Below, piece after piece: positions 44,440-54,781 of a stretch of DNA of 64,000 bases. Below the pieces are notes generated by a model. That model saw only the letters and a program-made list of their open reading frames with translations, did no database searches and had not been told where the DNA came from. The position numbers were made by a program, and so were the translations under genes. Each line of letters opens with the position of its first letter. The first letter of the stretch is position 1. The stretch comes from Rhodovulum steppense (GTDB taxonomy: Bacteria > Pseudomonadota > Alphaproteobacteria > Rhodobacterales > Rhodobacteraceae), in NCBI RefSeq assembly GCF_004339675.1, contig NZ_SLVM01000007.1, positions 98,889 through 162,888 of the forward strand. Reading direction: 5' to 3'.

Positions 44440-45591
44440 ATGACATGCCTGCTTGTTCCAAGGCTACTTCTGATCTGCTGCCTTGCTGCGGCGCCGACCC
44501 TCGCTTCCGCCGTCGAGGTCTTGGCCGGGGCCGAGCCGGCTGGCGACCGGCCCGTCCAGCTGACGCTCGTCACCCTGACGCCTGAACGGATCGTGCTTTC
44601 CGATACATTCCCGGGACGCGTCGCGGCGTGGCGACGGGTGGAGATTCGGCCGCAGGTGGGCGGGATCATCCTGGAGCGGCCGGTGACCGAGGGGATGCGG
44701 GTCGCGGCCGGAGACGTGCTGTTCCGCATCGACCCCGCGCCGCTGAAGGCCGATCTCGCGACCGCCGAGGCGGGGCTTGCCCGCGCCAAGGCCGCGGAGG
44801 CCCATGCACGGCGCGGTCTGGAACGGTCCGACGCACTGATGGCGAAGAACGCCACCAGCGGCGAGAAGAACGACGCCGCCCGCAATGATCTGGCGCTGGC
44901 CGAGGCGAACCGCGCCGAAGCGCAGGCCATCGTCGATCGCCGCCGGTTGGATCTGGAGTTTGCCACGCTGTGCACCCCCATTGCGGGCCATGTCGCGGGC
45001 GGGCTGGCCGATGTCGGGGGGCTGGCGGCGCCGGGCGCCGAGCGGGTGCTGGCCGTGGTGCAGGATCTTGACCGGGTGCATGTCGATCTCCGCCTGCCCG
45101 CGGCCTCGCTCGACGCTATCCGGACCGCCGCCGCAGCGGGGCTGGGCGGGGTCGAGATCCTGATCGACGGAGACCGGCCCCATGTACGGCAGGGACAGCT
45201 GAAAACCTTGGACGTGATCGTCGATCCGGGCACCGGCACCGTCTCGGTCCGGGTCGAGGTCGAGAACCCCGGCCTTGCCCTGCTGCCCGGCATGTATGTC
45301 CGCGCCCGGCTGCCGCGCGGCGTGCTGCCCGAGGCGCTGCTTGTCCCCGAGGACGCGGTGCTGCGCGACGAGGCGGGCCAGGCGCAGGTCGTGGTCGTAT
45401 CCGGCGCTGGCCGGGCGGCGCGGCGCCCCGTGACGCTGGGCGACGCCATCGGCGGGCGCGTGGTGGTCACCTCCGGGCTGAGGCCCGGCGAGGTGATTGC
45501 CATTCGCGGGCAGGACCGCGTGGCCGACGGCGTGCCGGTTCCCGTGGCGGCCATGGCCGCCGATGCAGCCCCTGCCTCCGTGAAGAACTGA
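44440..45591 (+). CDS. RND efflux periplasmic adaptor (membrane fusion protein)
   Basis: A 383-aa adaptor with signal helix (RLLLICCLAAAPTLASA), barrel-sandwich start (GRVAAWRRVEIRPQVGGIILERPVTEGMRV), a coiled-coil hairpin around residues 105-165, the return strand LCTPIAGHVAG and beta-barrel domain ending GLRPGEVIAIRGQDRVADG. It bridges the RND pump and an outer-membrane channel. The ATG at 44440 gives a proper signal peptide; the frame runs further upstream. The pump gene follows after 16 bases. No outer-membrane channel gene is in this operon. Confidence 0.92.
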   Translation: MTCLLVPRLLLICCLAAAPTLASAVEVLAGAEPAGDRPVQLTLVTLTPERIVLSDTFPGRVAAWRRVEIRPQVGGIILERPVTEGMRVAAGDVLFRIDPAPLKADLATAEAGLARAKAAEAHARRGLERSDALMAKNATSGEKNDAARNDLALAEANRAEAQAIVDRRRLDLEFATLCTPIAGHVAGGLADVGGLAAPGAERVLAVVQDLDRVHVDLRLPAASLDAIRTAAAAGLGGVEILIDGDRPHVRQGQLKTLDVIVDPGTGTVSVRVEVENPGLALLPGMYVRARLPRGVLPEALLVPEDAVLRDEAGQAQVVVVSGAGRAARRPVTLGDAIGGRVVVTSGLRPGEVIAIRGQDRVADGVPVPVAAMAADAAPASVKN

Positions 45592-45607
45592 AGCCCGAGC
45601 CGATCCC

Positions 45608-48600
45608 ATGTCCCGTTTCTTCATCGACCGCCCGATCTTTGCCATGGTCATCGCGATCTTCATCGCGCTGGCCGGGCTCGTGGCCATTCCGCAGCTTCCG
45701 GTGGCGCGCTTCCCCGACATCGCGCCCCCCGGCATCAGTATCTTTGCCACCTATGCCGGCGCGGATGCCCGGACCGTCAACGACAGCGTGGTCCGCCCGA
45801 TCGAGAAGGAACTCTCCAGCGTCCGGAACGTGCTTCATGTCGAATCCACCGCGGATTCGACCGGAGGCGCGAATGTCTTTGTGACCTTCAAGCCCGGCAC
45901 CGATCCCGAGATGGCGCAGGTCGATGTCCAGAACCGGCTGAAGAACGCCGAGGCCCTGCTGCCCGAGCCGGTGCGCCGCGCGGGTATCGGCGTCGAGGCG
46001 GCCGAGTCCGGTTTCCTGATGGTCATCACGCTGAAATCGCGCGAGGGCGCGACGGACGAACTGAGCCTCGGCGAATACCTGTCGCGCACCCTTGCCGAAG
46101 AGATCAAGCGCCTCCCCGGCGTGGGGCGGGTGCAGCCCTTCGGGTCCGACCGCGCGATGCGGGTCTGGGTCGATCCGGCGAAGCTGGCGGCCTACGGGCT
46201 GACCATGGCCGACGTGACCGAGGCGATCGCGCGCGACAACGCGCCCACGACGCCGGGCCGTGTCGGCGAAGAGCCGACGGTGCCCGGCACGCGGCTCTCG
46301 ACGCCGCTGATCCTGCGCGGCCAGCTGACGACGCCCGAGGCCTTCGCCGCCATCCCGCTGCGCGCGCAGGCCGACGGGTCGCGGCTGGAGCTGGGCGACG
46401 TGGCGCGGGTGGAGTCGGGCGCGCAGACGCTCGCCTTCAGCGTCAGCAGCAACGGCAAGCCCGCCGCCGCCGCCGCGATCCAGATGTCGCCCGGCGCCAA
46501 TGCCGTGCGCACCGCCGCCGCCATCGAGGCGCGGCTGGCCGAGCTGCGCCCCGCGCTGCCCGGCGACATGGAGCTGTCGATCTCCTACAACACCGCGCCC
46601 TTCGTGAAGGTGTCGATCGCCAAGGTGATCAGCACCCTGATCGAGGCGATGGTGCTGGTCTTCTTCGTGATGTTGCTGTTCCTGCAGAACCTGCGCTGCA
46701 CGCTGATCCCGACCCTCGTGGCGCCGATCGCGCTTCTGGGCACCTTCGCCGTCATGGCCGTCGCGGGCTATTCGATCAACGTGCTGACCATGTTCGGCAT
46801 GGTGCTCGCCATCGGCATCATCGTTGACGATGCCATCGTCGTGGTCGAGAACGTCGAGCGGATCATGACCCGGCAGGGTGTCACGCCCCGCGCTGCCACC
46901 CGGCAGGCCATGCAGGGGATCTCGGGCGCCATCGTCGGCATCACGCTCGTCCTCGCGGCCGTCTTCATCCCGATGGGGTTCGCGGGCGGATCGGTCGGCG
47001 CGATCTACCGGCAGTTCACCCTGTCGATGGCGGTCTCGATCCTGCTGTCGGCGTTTCTGGCGCTGACGCTGACGCCCGCGCTCTGCGCCACACTCCTGAG
47101 GCCCGGAACGGGTCACGCCACGCGGGGTTTCTTCGGCGGGTTCAACCGCCGGTTCGAGGCGCTGAGCGCGCGTTACACCGGCTGGGTCGGCTGGGGGCTG
47201 CGCCGCGGCGGGCGGATGCTGGTGCTCTATGCCGCCCTTCTGACGGTGCTGGCGGTGGGCTACCAGCGCCTGCCGACCGCCTTCGTGCCCGACGAGGATC
47301 AGGGCAGCTTCATGGCCGCCGTCGAACTGCCCGCCGGGGCCACGGCCGAACGCACGCGCGCCATCGTGGCCGCCTACGAGGCCTACACCGCCACCCGGCA
47401 CGACATCGTGGAGAATACGGTGATCCTGGGCTTCGGCTTCTCGGGCTCGGGCCCCAACGCCGCGCAGGCCTTCACCAGCCTCAGGGACTGGAGCGAGCGC
47501 AGCTCGACCGTCGACGACGAGATCGCCGCGGCCGAGGCGGCGATGGCCGATGTTCCCGAAGGCATGGTCATGATCCTGAAGCCGCCGGCGATCGAGTCGC
47601 TCGGCACGACCTCGGGCTTTTCGCTGCGGCTGGAAGACCGCGCCAACGCCGGCCCCGCCGCGCTGAAGGCGGCGGAGGACCGGCTGATCGCGCTGGCCGC
47701 GGAAAGCCCGCTTCTCAGCGACGTGATGTCGGAGGGGCTGCCCGACGGCCCCAGCATCGAGCTGCAGGTCGACCGGCCGAAGGCGCAGGCGCTTGGCCTG
47801 TCGTTCGCCGCCATCAACGACACGATCTCGACCGCGGTCGGCTCGGGCTATGTCAACGACTTCCCGAACGGCGGACGCCTGCAACAGGTCATCGTGCAGG
47901 CCGACGCCCCCAACCGAATGCACGTCGAGGATGTGCTGCGCCTTGAAGTGCGCAACTCCGAGGGCGGCATGGTGCCGCTGTCCGAGGTGGTGACGCCGGC
48001 CTGGACCACGGCTCCGCTGCAACTGGCGCGTTACAACGGCTATCCCGCGGCCCGCATCTCGGGTTCGGCCGCGCCGGGCACCTCGAGCGGCGCCGCGATG
48101 GCCGAGATGGAGCGGCTGGCGCAGGCGCTGCCGGAGGGTTTCGCGCTGGAATGGACGGGACAGTCCCTGCAGGAGAAGCAGTCGGCCGGTCAGGCGCCGA
48201 TGTTGCTGGCGGCGTCGATGCTGGTGGTGTTCCTGGTGCTGGCCGCCCTTTACGAAAGCTGGTCGATCCCGCTGGCGGTGCTGCTGGTGGTGCCGCTGGG
48301 CGTGCTGGGCGCGGTGCTGGCGGTGCTGGCGCGCGGCGGCGAGAACGACGTGTTCTTCAAGGTGGGCCTCGTCACCATCATCGGCCTCTCGGCCAAGAAC
48401 GCCATCCTGATGATCGAATTCGCGCGCCACCTGCGCGGCCAGGGCGTGGGGCCGCATCGCGCGATCCTGCGCGCGGCGCGCCTTCGGCTGCGGCCGATCC
48501 TGATGACCTCGCTCGCCTTCATCCTCGGCGTGGTGCCGCTGATGCTGGCGCGCGGCGCCGGGTCCGAGATCCAGAACGCCATTGGCACCGGCGTCTTCGG

Positions 48601-48730
48601 CGGCATGGTCTCGGCCACGGTGCTGGCGATCTTCTTCATACCCGTGCTCTATGTCACGGTCAGCCGGATCGGCCGGGGCCTCTCCGCCCCCGGCCTGTCC
48701 GCCCCTCCCGTCCGGACCGCAAAGCCATGA
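45608..48730 (+). CDS. RND multidrug efflux permease (AcrB/MexB/AdeB-like)
   Basis: A 1040-aa inner-membrane proton/drug antiporter of the HAE1 group. It begins MSRFFIDRPIFAMVIAIFIALAG. The proton-relay residues are present: the adjacent Asp pair in GIIVDDAIVVVENVE of TM4 and the Lys in GLSAKNAILMIEFA of TM10. Other landmarks are FVPDEDQGSFMAAVELP and the switch region. It expels hydrophobic drugs or detergents. The stop overlaps the response-regulator ATG. Confidence 0.96.
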   Translation: MSRFFIDRPIFAMVIAIFIALAGLVAIPQLPVARFPDIAPPGISIFATYAGADARTVNDSVVRPIEKELSSVRNVLHVESTADSTGGANVFVTFKPGTDPEMAQVDVQNRLKNAEALLPEPVRRAGIGVEAAESGFLMVITLKSREGATDELSLGEYLSRTLAEEIKRLPGVGRVQPFGSDRAMRVWVDPAKLAAYGLTMADVTEAIARDNAPTTPGRVGEEPTVPGTRLSTPLILRGQLTTPEAFAAIPLRAQADGSRLELGDVARVESGAQTLAFSVSSNGKPAAAAAIQMSPGANAVRTAAAIEARLAELRPALPGDMELSISYNTAPFVKVSIAKVISTLIEAMVLVFFVMLLFLQNLRCTLIPTLVAPIALLGTFAVMAVAGYSINVLTMFGMVLAIGIIVDDAIVVVENVERIMTRQGVTPRAATRQAMQGISGAIVGITLVLAAVFIPMGFAGGSVGAIYRQFTLSMAVSILLSAFLALTLTPALCATLLRPGTGHATRGFFGGFNRRFEALSARYTGWVGWGLRRGGRMLVLYAALLTVLAVGYQRLPTAFVPDEDQGSFMAAVELPAGATAERTRAIVAAYEAYTATRHDIVENTVILGFGFSGSGPNAAQAFTSLRDWSERSSTVDDEIAAAEAAMADVPEGMVMILKPPAIESLGTTSGFSLRLEDRANAGPAALKAAEDRLIALAAESPLLSDVMSEGLPDGPSIELQVDRPKAQALGLSFAAINDTISTAVGSGYVNDFPNGGRLQQVIVQADAPNRMHVEDVLRLEVRNSEGGMVPLSEVVTPAWTTAPLQLARYNGYPAARISGSAAPGTSSGAAMAEMERLAQALPEGFALEWTGQSLQEKQSAGQAPMLLAASMLVVFLVLAALYESWSIPLAVLLVVPLGVLGAVLAVLARGGENDVFFKVGLVTIIGLSAKNAILMIEFARHLRGQGVGPHRAILRAARLRLRPILMTSLAFILGVVPLMLARGAGSEIQNAIGTGVFGGMVSATVLAIFFIPVLYVTVSRIGRGLSAPGLSAPPVRTAKP

Positions 48731-49425
48731 CCAACGCCCTGATCCTGATCATCGAAGACGAACCCGAGATCGCCGAGATCCTCGAGACCTATTTCGCCCG
48801 CGAGGGGTTCCGGGTGATCTGCGCGGGCGACGGGCCGACCGGCCTTGCCCATCACCAGCGGCTGCGGCCCGATCTGGTGGTGCTCGACATCAAGCTGCCG
48901 GGACAGGACGGCTACGAGGTGCTGGCGGCGATCCGGCGCCGGGGCGCGACGCCGGTGATCATGGTGACCGCGCTGGCCGAGGATCTGGACAAGCTGCAGG
49001 CGCTGCGCATCGGCGCGGACGACTACGTGGTCAAGCCCTTCAACCCGCTTGAGGTGGTGGCCCGCGCGCGGGCGGTGCTGCGCCGCACCCTCGGACGGGG
49101 GCCCGAGACCATTCTCCGCCTCGGGCCGCTGACGGTCGATCCGCAGGCGCACCGCGCGGTGGTCGAGACCGGCCGGGGTCCGGTCCCGCTGGACCTGACG
49201 CCGACCGAGTTCCGCATCCTCGCCCACATGGCCGCGTCACCGGGGCGCGCCTTCGCGCGCGCCGATCTCGTCGACGCCTGCCTGCCCGAAGGCGAGGCGC
49301 TCGACCGCACCGTGGACAGCCACGTCAGCAACCTGCGCCGCAAGCTGGCCGCGGCGGGGGCCGAGGGGCTGCTGAGCGGCGTGCGCGGCGTGGGCTACCG
49401 GCTGGAGGCACTCGATGCACCGTGA
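48727..49425 (+). CDS. OmpR/BaeR/AdeR-type response regulator
   Basis: A 232-aa regulator. The receiver domain has acidic EDEPE near residue 10, the phosphorylated Asp54 in VVLDIKLPGQDG, the VTA switch and KPFNPLEV. The C-terminal winged helix reads LDLTPTEFRILAHMAASPGRAF and VDSHVSNLRRKL. It overlaps both the pump and the kinase gene, so it probably controls the efflux operon and itself. Confidence 0.94.
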   Translation: MTNALILIIEDEPEIAEILETYFAREGFRVICAGDGPTGLAHHQRLRPDLVVLDIKLPGQDGYEVLAAIRRRGATPVIMVTALAEDLDKLQALRIGADDYVVKPFNPLEVVARARAVLRRTLGRGPETILRLGPLTVDPQAHRAVVETGRGPVPLDLTPTEFRILAHMAASPGRAFARADLVDACLPEGEALDRTVDSHVSNLRRKLAAAGAEGLLSGVRGVGYRLEALDAP

Positions 49426-50497
49426 ACGCGGCGGCAGCCTCAATTCCCGCATCACCCTCGCCATGATCGGGCTGACGCTGACGGCCTTTGCCGTCGTCTA
49501 TGTCGGGATGATGGCCTATTTCTTCGTCATCTACGAATGGCTCTATCCGCAGGCCACCCCTGACGAGAGCTGGCGGCTGGGCGACACGGTGATGGTCGGG
49601 CTCGTGCTGGGCTTCGGGCTCATGACGGCCTCGCTCATCGGCTGGCGACTGGCGCGCCGGATCATCGCGCCGCTCAAGACGGTCGCCGCCGCCGCGCGCC
49701 GGATCGCCACCGGCGACTTCTCGGCCCGGGCCGATCTGCCGCCCGGCAGCTTCGGCGAGGCGCGGGATCTGGTCGCCGACTTCAACCGCATGGCCGAGCG
49801 CCTGCAACATGCCGAGACCGAGCTTGCCTATTCCAATTCCGCCATCGCGCACGAGTTGCGCACGCCGCTGACCATCCTGCGCGGGCGGCTGCAGGGGCTG
49901 CTTGACGGCGTGTTCGAGCCGGGCCCGCAATTCTACTGTCGGCTGATTGCGCATGTCGATGACCTCTCCGGCATCGTCGAGGAGTTGCGCACGCTCGCGC
50001 TGAGCAATGCGGGCCAGCTGGATCTTGCCGTCACACCGGTCGATCTGGCCGACGAAGCCGCGGCCGCGCTGACCGCGCTGGAAGCCGAACTGGCCGCGGC
50101 GGGCATCGCGGTGACGCGCAACCTCGACCCGGCCGCCACCCTCGCCGACCGGGCACGGCTGAGGCAGGCCTTCGTCGCGGTGCTCGAGAACGCCTGCCGC
50201 TACGCGCCGCACGCGCCGGTTCAGGTGGAGACCGGCATCGACGGCACCGATGTGGTCTTTCGCTGCACTGACGGCGGTCCCGGCCTTTCCGAGGCCGGCC
50301 GGGCCCGCGCCTTCGACCGGTTCTGGCGCGCCGACGAGTCGCGCGGGCGCAGCCTTGGCGGCTCGGGTCTGGGCCTGCCCATCGTGCGCGCCATCGCCCG
50401 CGCCCATGGCGGCGAGGCGCTGATCCTGGCCTCCGACACGCCCGGCCTTGCGGTCGAGATCCGCCTGCCGCGCCGCGCATCGCCCGTTTCCGGCTGA
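49415..50497 (+). CDS. Sensor histidine kinase paired with the efflux regulator
   Basis: A 360-aa membrane kinase with two N-terminal helices (LAMIGLTLTAFAVVYVGMMAYFFVIY and VMVGLVLGFGLMTASLIG), a HAMP domain, the phospho-acceptor box SAIAHELRTPLTILRGRL with His near residue 146, and an ATPase domain (NACRYAP, TDGGPGL, GSGLGLPIV). The periplasmic loop is short, suggesting it senses membrane perturbation. The order adaptor-pump-regulator-kinase resembles AdeAB with AdeRS. Confidence 0.93.
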   Translation: MHRERGGSLNSRITLAMIGLTLTAFAVVYVGMMAYFFVIYEWLYPQATPDESWRLGDTVMVGLVLGFGLMTASLIGWRLARRIIAPLKTVAAAARRIATGDFSARADLPPGSFGEARDLVADFNRMAERLQHAETELAYSNSAIAHELRTPLTILRGRLQGLLDGVFEPGPQFYCRLIAHVDDLSGIVEELRTLALSNAGQLDLAVTPVDLADEAAAALTALEAELAAAGIAVTRNLDPAATLADRARLRQAFVAVLENACRYAPHAPVQVETGIDGTDVVFRCTDGGPGLSEAGRARAFDRFWRADESRGRSLGGSGLGLPIVRAIARAHGGEALILASDTPGLAVEIRLPRRASPVSG

Positions 50498-50504
50498 GAC
50501 CTCC

Positions 50505-52258
50505 ATGTTCCCTGTTCACGACGACAGCGCAGGCTACGACGACCTCGCCGCCCGCCACGTGTCCGTGCGCCGCGTGCTTGGGCTGTTTGCCCCCTATCGC
50601 ATCCGGATCGCCGGGGTGGCGGCGCTGATGATCCTCGCCTCGGCCATCGGGCTGGCCGGTCCCTTCCTGCTGCGCGCCGTGATCGACGTGGCGCTGCCGC
50701 AGCACGACCTGACGCTGCTGCTCGGGCTGGTGGCGGGGATGGTCGCGGTGGCGCTGGCTGCCGCCGCGGTAGGGGCGCTGCAGGTGGTGCTGACCTCGCG
50801 CATCGGGCAGGCGATCCTGCACGACCTGCGGGTCAGGCTCTACGCCCATCTGCAAAGCCTGTCGCTGGGCTTTTTCGCCGGCACCCGGACCGGCGAGGTG
50901 CAGTCGCGCATCGCAGGCGACATCTCGGGGTTGCAATCGCTGATGACCGAGACCGGCAGCGACCTCGGCCGCGCACTGAGCGCGGTCGCGATGACTGCCG
51001 TCGCCATTCTGATCCTCGACTGGCGGCTGGCCGTGTTCGTGCTGCTGATCGTGCCGGGAACGGTGCTGATCAGCCACCGTGTCGCCCACCTGCGCGAGAC
51101 GCCGACCTGTCGGCGGTGGTGCAGGAAACCCTGTCGGTCCCGGGTGTCATCCTGGCCCGTACCATGGCGCGCGGCCCGCACCTGACGCAGCGGTTCGCCC
51201 GCATCTCGGGCGATCTGGCGCGGCTCGAGGTCCGCTCGCACACGGCCGGCGAGTGGCAGTGGATGCTGATCGGCTTTGCGCTGGCGGTCCTGCCCGCGCT
51301 GACGCTGCTTGCGGGCGGGTTGCTCATGCGCACCGACGATCCGGCCAGCGTCGGCACGCTGGTCGCGATGATCGCCCTGCAGGAACAACTTCTCTGGCCG
51401 TTCGAGCAACTGCTCGAGATCGGCCGTGACATGCGCAAGGCGCGTGCGCTCTTCGCCCGCATCTTCGAATATCTCGACAGGCCGGTCGAAATCACCGAGC
51501 GCGCGGACCCGGTCATCCTGCCGCGCGCCCGGATGCGGGGCGAAGTCCAGCTCGATCGCGTCCGCTTCGCCTATGCCCCAAGCGGCCGCCCCGCCGTTCA
51601 TGACGTCAGCCTGACCATCCCCGCGGGCAGCCGCATAGCCATCGTGGGGCCCACGGGCTCGGGCAAGACGACGCTCGGCTATCTTCTTGCGCGGCTCCAT
51701 GACGTCGACGGCGGAGCGATCCGCTTCGACGGCGTGGACCTGCGCGACCTGAGCTTCGACACGCTGGCGCAGATGCTGGGCGTGGTGTCGTAGGAGCCGT
51801 ATCTTCTCCACGCCTCGGTGGCCGAGAACCTGCGCTTTGCCAAACCAGATGCGTCCGAAGCCGACCTGATCGCCGCCGCACGGGTAGCCCAGATTCACGA
51901 TCATGTGGTGGCGCTCCCCGATGGCTACGACACTCTGGTGGGCGAGGGCGGCCATCGTTTCTCGGGCGGCGAGAAGCAGCGGCTGGCGCTGGCCCGGACC
52001 ATCCTGCGCGATCCGCCGATCCTGCTGCTCGACGAGGCGACGAGCGCCCTCGACACCCGCACCGAACGCGCCATGTCGCTGGCGCTGGACGAGTTGTCGA
52101 AGGGACGGACCACGATCACGATCGCGCATCGTCTCTCGACGATCCGGGGTGCCGACCGGATCATCGTGATGCAGGCCGGACACCTGGTCGAGCAAGGCAC
52201 GCACGACGAACTGGTCGACCGGGCCGGGCTCTACGCGAGCCTGCTGCGCGCGGGGTGA
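50505..52258 (+). pseudogene. ABC half-exporter (MsbA/LmrA type), broken by a frameshift and a stop codon
   Basis: The first frame (50505 on) encodes the membrane domain up to VLISHRVAHLRET. A frameshift or small deletion near 51095-51105 moves the sequence to the next frame, which continues VVQETLSVPGVILARTMARG and the Walker A GPTGSGKTT. An amber TAG at 51791-51793 stands where the Q-loop Gln is expected (GVVS-stop-EPYLLHASVAENL); CAG to TAG is one change. Then FSGGEKQRLALARTIL and ILLLDEATSALD follow to 52258. Both breaks would have to be bypassed for a functional product, so the gene is inactive. Confidence 0.87.
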
Positions 52259-52645
52259 ACCATCTCGGGCGCGATACCCAACCCAAGGTCGTTCGGGAAG
52301 TGCCGCGATCGTAGGCCCGTGTCGACGATCTGACCGAAGACGCCCCACAGCGCACGGGCTGCACCGTGCGCGCCTTTCCGAGAGCCCTCGACCGGTTTTG
52401 CTTCGCAATGCAGGAGTGGCCGCTTCTGTGAAGACGCTCACGACGCGGCGTGTTGGTCAACTGGCGGCGATGGGCCGAGTGTGCAGGTCAGAAGCTGCCC
52501 TGCACCGTTCCCATCATGCGAGGCGGCAGATCAGCATAGAGATTGCAAAGCGGTTCGTCGGCCCCGATGCCGCCTCCTGCCTCCTGCCTCCTGCTGCCAC
52601 AATCAGCTAAGAATTTGGCGCAAATGGCCTTGCAAGACGACTTAT
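52259..52645. other. 387-base interval after the broken ABC gene
   Basis: No supported gene. It contains a short tandem repeat of CCTCCTG (about 3 units near 52573) and a short minus-strand open frame (DEPLCNLYADLPPRMMGTVQ) that I do not recognise and that may be a fragment. Confidence 0.4.
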
Positions 52646-53197
52646 CTACCCTTTGCTGTTGCGGGTGCAGAGAGCATCCCATTCCCGTCTCAGCAGCGCG
52701 TATTGCATGGTGTTCTCGTAGATCGGTTGCCCGGCATCGTCGTTCCGGAAGGAGATGTAGTCTAGGAACAGCCCCTCCCGCCGCATACCCAACTGCTCGC
52801 AGAGCTTCTGCGAGGGCAGGTTGTGATCCGCGACATAGGCGTAGAGGCGGCGGATGCCTTGGACCTCGAACAGATCCGTGAAGAGGGCATGCGCGGCCTC
52901 GAAGGCATAGCCCCGTCCTGAAAACGCCGGATTGAAGTTCCACCCGACCGAGACCGTGTCGTCCTCGGGATGCGCGAACAGGTCCCCGATCAGCTGGTCG
53001 CTGTCCTTGAGGCAGACGGCGATCTGGGCGTCATCGGCGCCGCGACGGTCGGCCTCGGCCAAGGCGGCATCCATGTCCCGCAGGGTCAGCGAGAGAAAAC
53101 AGCTCGCGACCGGGGATTCCAGATAGGCCAGCAGCCCGGCCGCGTCCTCGCGGCGGAAGTTTCGCAGAATGAGGCGGTCGGTTTCGATCGGTTTCAT
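52646..53197 (-). CDS. GNAT-family acetyltransferase (RimJ/RimL-like)
   Basis: A 183-aa N-acetyltransferase. It starts MKPIETDRLILRNFRREDA, the standard opening of the RimJ/RimL group, and has the acetyl-CoA loop NPAFSGRGYAFEAAHAL and AYVADHNLPSQKLCEQLGMRREG. Substrate unknown; relatives acetylate ribosomal proteins or small amines. ATG 53197 is used; a longer frame begins at 53260. It lies 22 bases downstream of the MFS gene on the same strand and may be co-transcribed. Confidence 0.88.
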   Translation of the reverse strand: MKPIETDRLILRNFRREDAAGLLAYLESPVASCFLSLTLRDMDAALAEADRRGADDAQIAVCLKDSDQLIGDLFAHPEDDTVSVGWNFNPAFSGRGYAFEAAHALFTDLFEVQGIRRLYAYVADHNLPSQKLCEQLGMRREGLFLDYISFRNDDAGQPIYENTMQYALLRREWDALCTRNSKG

Positions 53198-53219
53198 GGG
53201 TTTCGCTTTCGGTCCGGGG

Positions 53220-54743
53220 TCAATGGTTTGTGGCATCGGCGGGCTGGCGGTGCCCGGCAAGGGCGATCCAGACGGCCGCCGCCAGCGCCATGATCACCGC
53301 CGCCGCGCTGGTCAGCAGGACGGCATGGGTCTGACTGAAGGCCGCCCTGCCGACCGCGATCAGCGCCGCGCTCTGGACATCCGACAGCCCCGCGGCGACG
53401 ATATAGGCATCGCCGATGCTGCGGGATGCAACGGCGGCCAGGTCGGGGGACAGCGACGCAGGTATCTCGATAGCGCGAGCGAAGGTGCTGGCCATGAACA
53501 CGCCGAAGACGGTGATGCCTAGGCCGGTCCCCAGCTCGTAGCCCGTGGCCTCCAGCGATCCCGCCGCGCCGCCCTTTTCGGCCTCGACGGCGCCCATGAT
53601 CGCGATGGAGGACGCGGTCAGCCCGATGCTGAGCGTCAGCCCCAGCAGGGCCAGCGCCGCGGGCACATGCCAGCCGGGATCGTGGAAATCCTGACGCGCC
53701 AGAAACAGCAGAGCCAGCGCCGCCACCGCCAGCGACAGGGCCGCGACCAGGCGCAGGCCGAGGCGGTTGGACAGCCAGCCCGCGACCGGCCCGCCCACCG
53801 CCGCCGCCGCCATGATCGGCACCATGAACAGCCCCGCCTCCAGCGGCGTCTTGCCCAGCACGTATTGCAGCTCCTGCGCCAAGGTCAGCTCAACCCCGGC
53901 CAGCGCACCGGAGGCCACCAGCGCCATCATCAGACCCGCCAGGATGGCCGGGCGCGACAGCAGCGACAGGTCCAGCATCGGTGCCGCAGCAAGCAACTGC
54001 ATCCGCACGAAGACCACCAGCAGGGCCGCACCGCCTGCGATCACGGCAGCCGTCAGCGCGGCCGGGTGCTTGGCGCCGAAGCCTGCCTTGATGCCATAGA
54101 CCACCGCGATCATCCCCGCGATCAGCAGCAGCGCCTGACCGACGGGCCAAGGGCCCGGGGTCACGCGCTCGGCCCGGGGCAGCAGCAGAAAGCATGCCGG
54201 GCCCACGACCAGCATGACCGGCACGTTGATCAGAAAGACCGAGCCCCACCAAAAATGCTCCAGCAGCGCGCCACCGACCAAGGGACCCATGGCCGCACCC
54301 GCGGCCCCGACCGTCCCCCAGAGGCCGAGCGCCATGGCGCGTTCGCCCGGATCCTCGAAGGTCTTGCGGATCAGCCCCAGCACGCAGGGCATGATCATCG
54401 CCCCGCCAAGCGCCAGCACCACCCGTGCGCCGATCAGCTGCGCCGGGCTCTGCGCGAAGGCCGCGAAGGCCGAGGCGACGGCGAAGACCAGCAGCCCGCA
54501 CAGCAGGACACGCCGGTTGCCGACCCGGTCCGACAGCGTGCCCAGCGGCACCAGCAGGCCTGCCATGAGCAGCGGATAGATGTCGATGATCCACAGCACC
54601 TCGGTCCCCGTCGCGCCGAGCGCCTGTGTCAGCCGGGGCACCGCGACATGCAGGATCGTCATGTCCAGAACTACCGGCAGGAAGGCCAGCATCACCGCCA
54701 GCAGGACCAGCCAGCGCTTCGGATCGGGACGGGGGGTGGTCAT
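53220..54743 (-). CDS. MFS drug exporter, DHA2 family (SmvA/EmrB-like)
   Basis: A 507-aa transporter with 14 predicted membrane helices. Motif C-type text MLAFLPVVLDMTILHVAVPRL opens the protein, followed by motif A LGTLSDRVGNRRVLL, and later GALLEHFWWGSVFLINVPV, typical of DHA2 members that export quaternary ammonium compounds and dyes. ATG 54743 gives the family start. It is divergent from a TetR gene, 76 bases away, with an operator between them. Confidence 0.92.
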   Translation of the reverse strand: MTTPRPDPKRWLVLLAVMLAFLPVVLDMTILHVAVPRLTQALGATGTEVLWIIDIYPLLMAGLLVPLGTLSDRVGNRRVLLCGLLVFAVASAFAAFAQSPAQLIGARVVLALGGAMIMPCVLGLIRKTFEDPGERAMALGLWGTVGAAGAAMGPLVGGALLEHFWWGSVFLINVPVMLVVGPACFLLLPRAERVTPGPWPVGQALLLIAGMIAVVYGIKAGFGAKHPAALTAAVIAGGAALLVVFVRMQLLAAAPMLDLSLLSRPAILAGLMMALVASGALAGVELTLAQELQYVLGKTPLEAGLFMVPIMAAAAVGGPVAGWLSNRLGLRLVAALSLAVAALALLFLARQDFHDPGWHVPAALALLGLTLSIGLTASSIAIMGAVEAEKGGAAGSLEATGYELGTGLGITVFGVFMASTFARAIEIPASLSPDLAAVASRSIGDAYIVAAGLSDVQSAALIAVGRAAFSQTHAVLLTSAAAVIMALAAAVWIALAGHRQPADATNH

Positions 54744-54781
54744 GGCGCACCTGTTGATGCCTTTGACAGGCGCCGATATAA

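Noticed and set aside
45467..48457. A 996-codon minus-strand open frame across the RND pump gene
   Set aside because: It is antisense to a pump gene with full family motifs; the frame is open only because of high GC codon bias and its translation is His/Arg/Gln-rich with no domain.
52573..52600. Short CCTCCTG tandem repeat considered as an iteron set or CRISPR
   Set aside because: Only about three 7-base units, no spacers and no nearby replication or cas gene. No CRISPR array was seen in the window.
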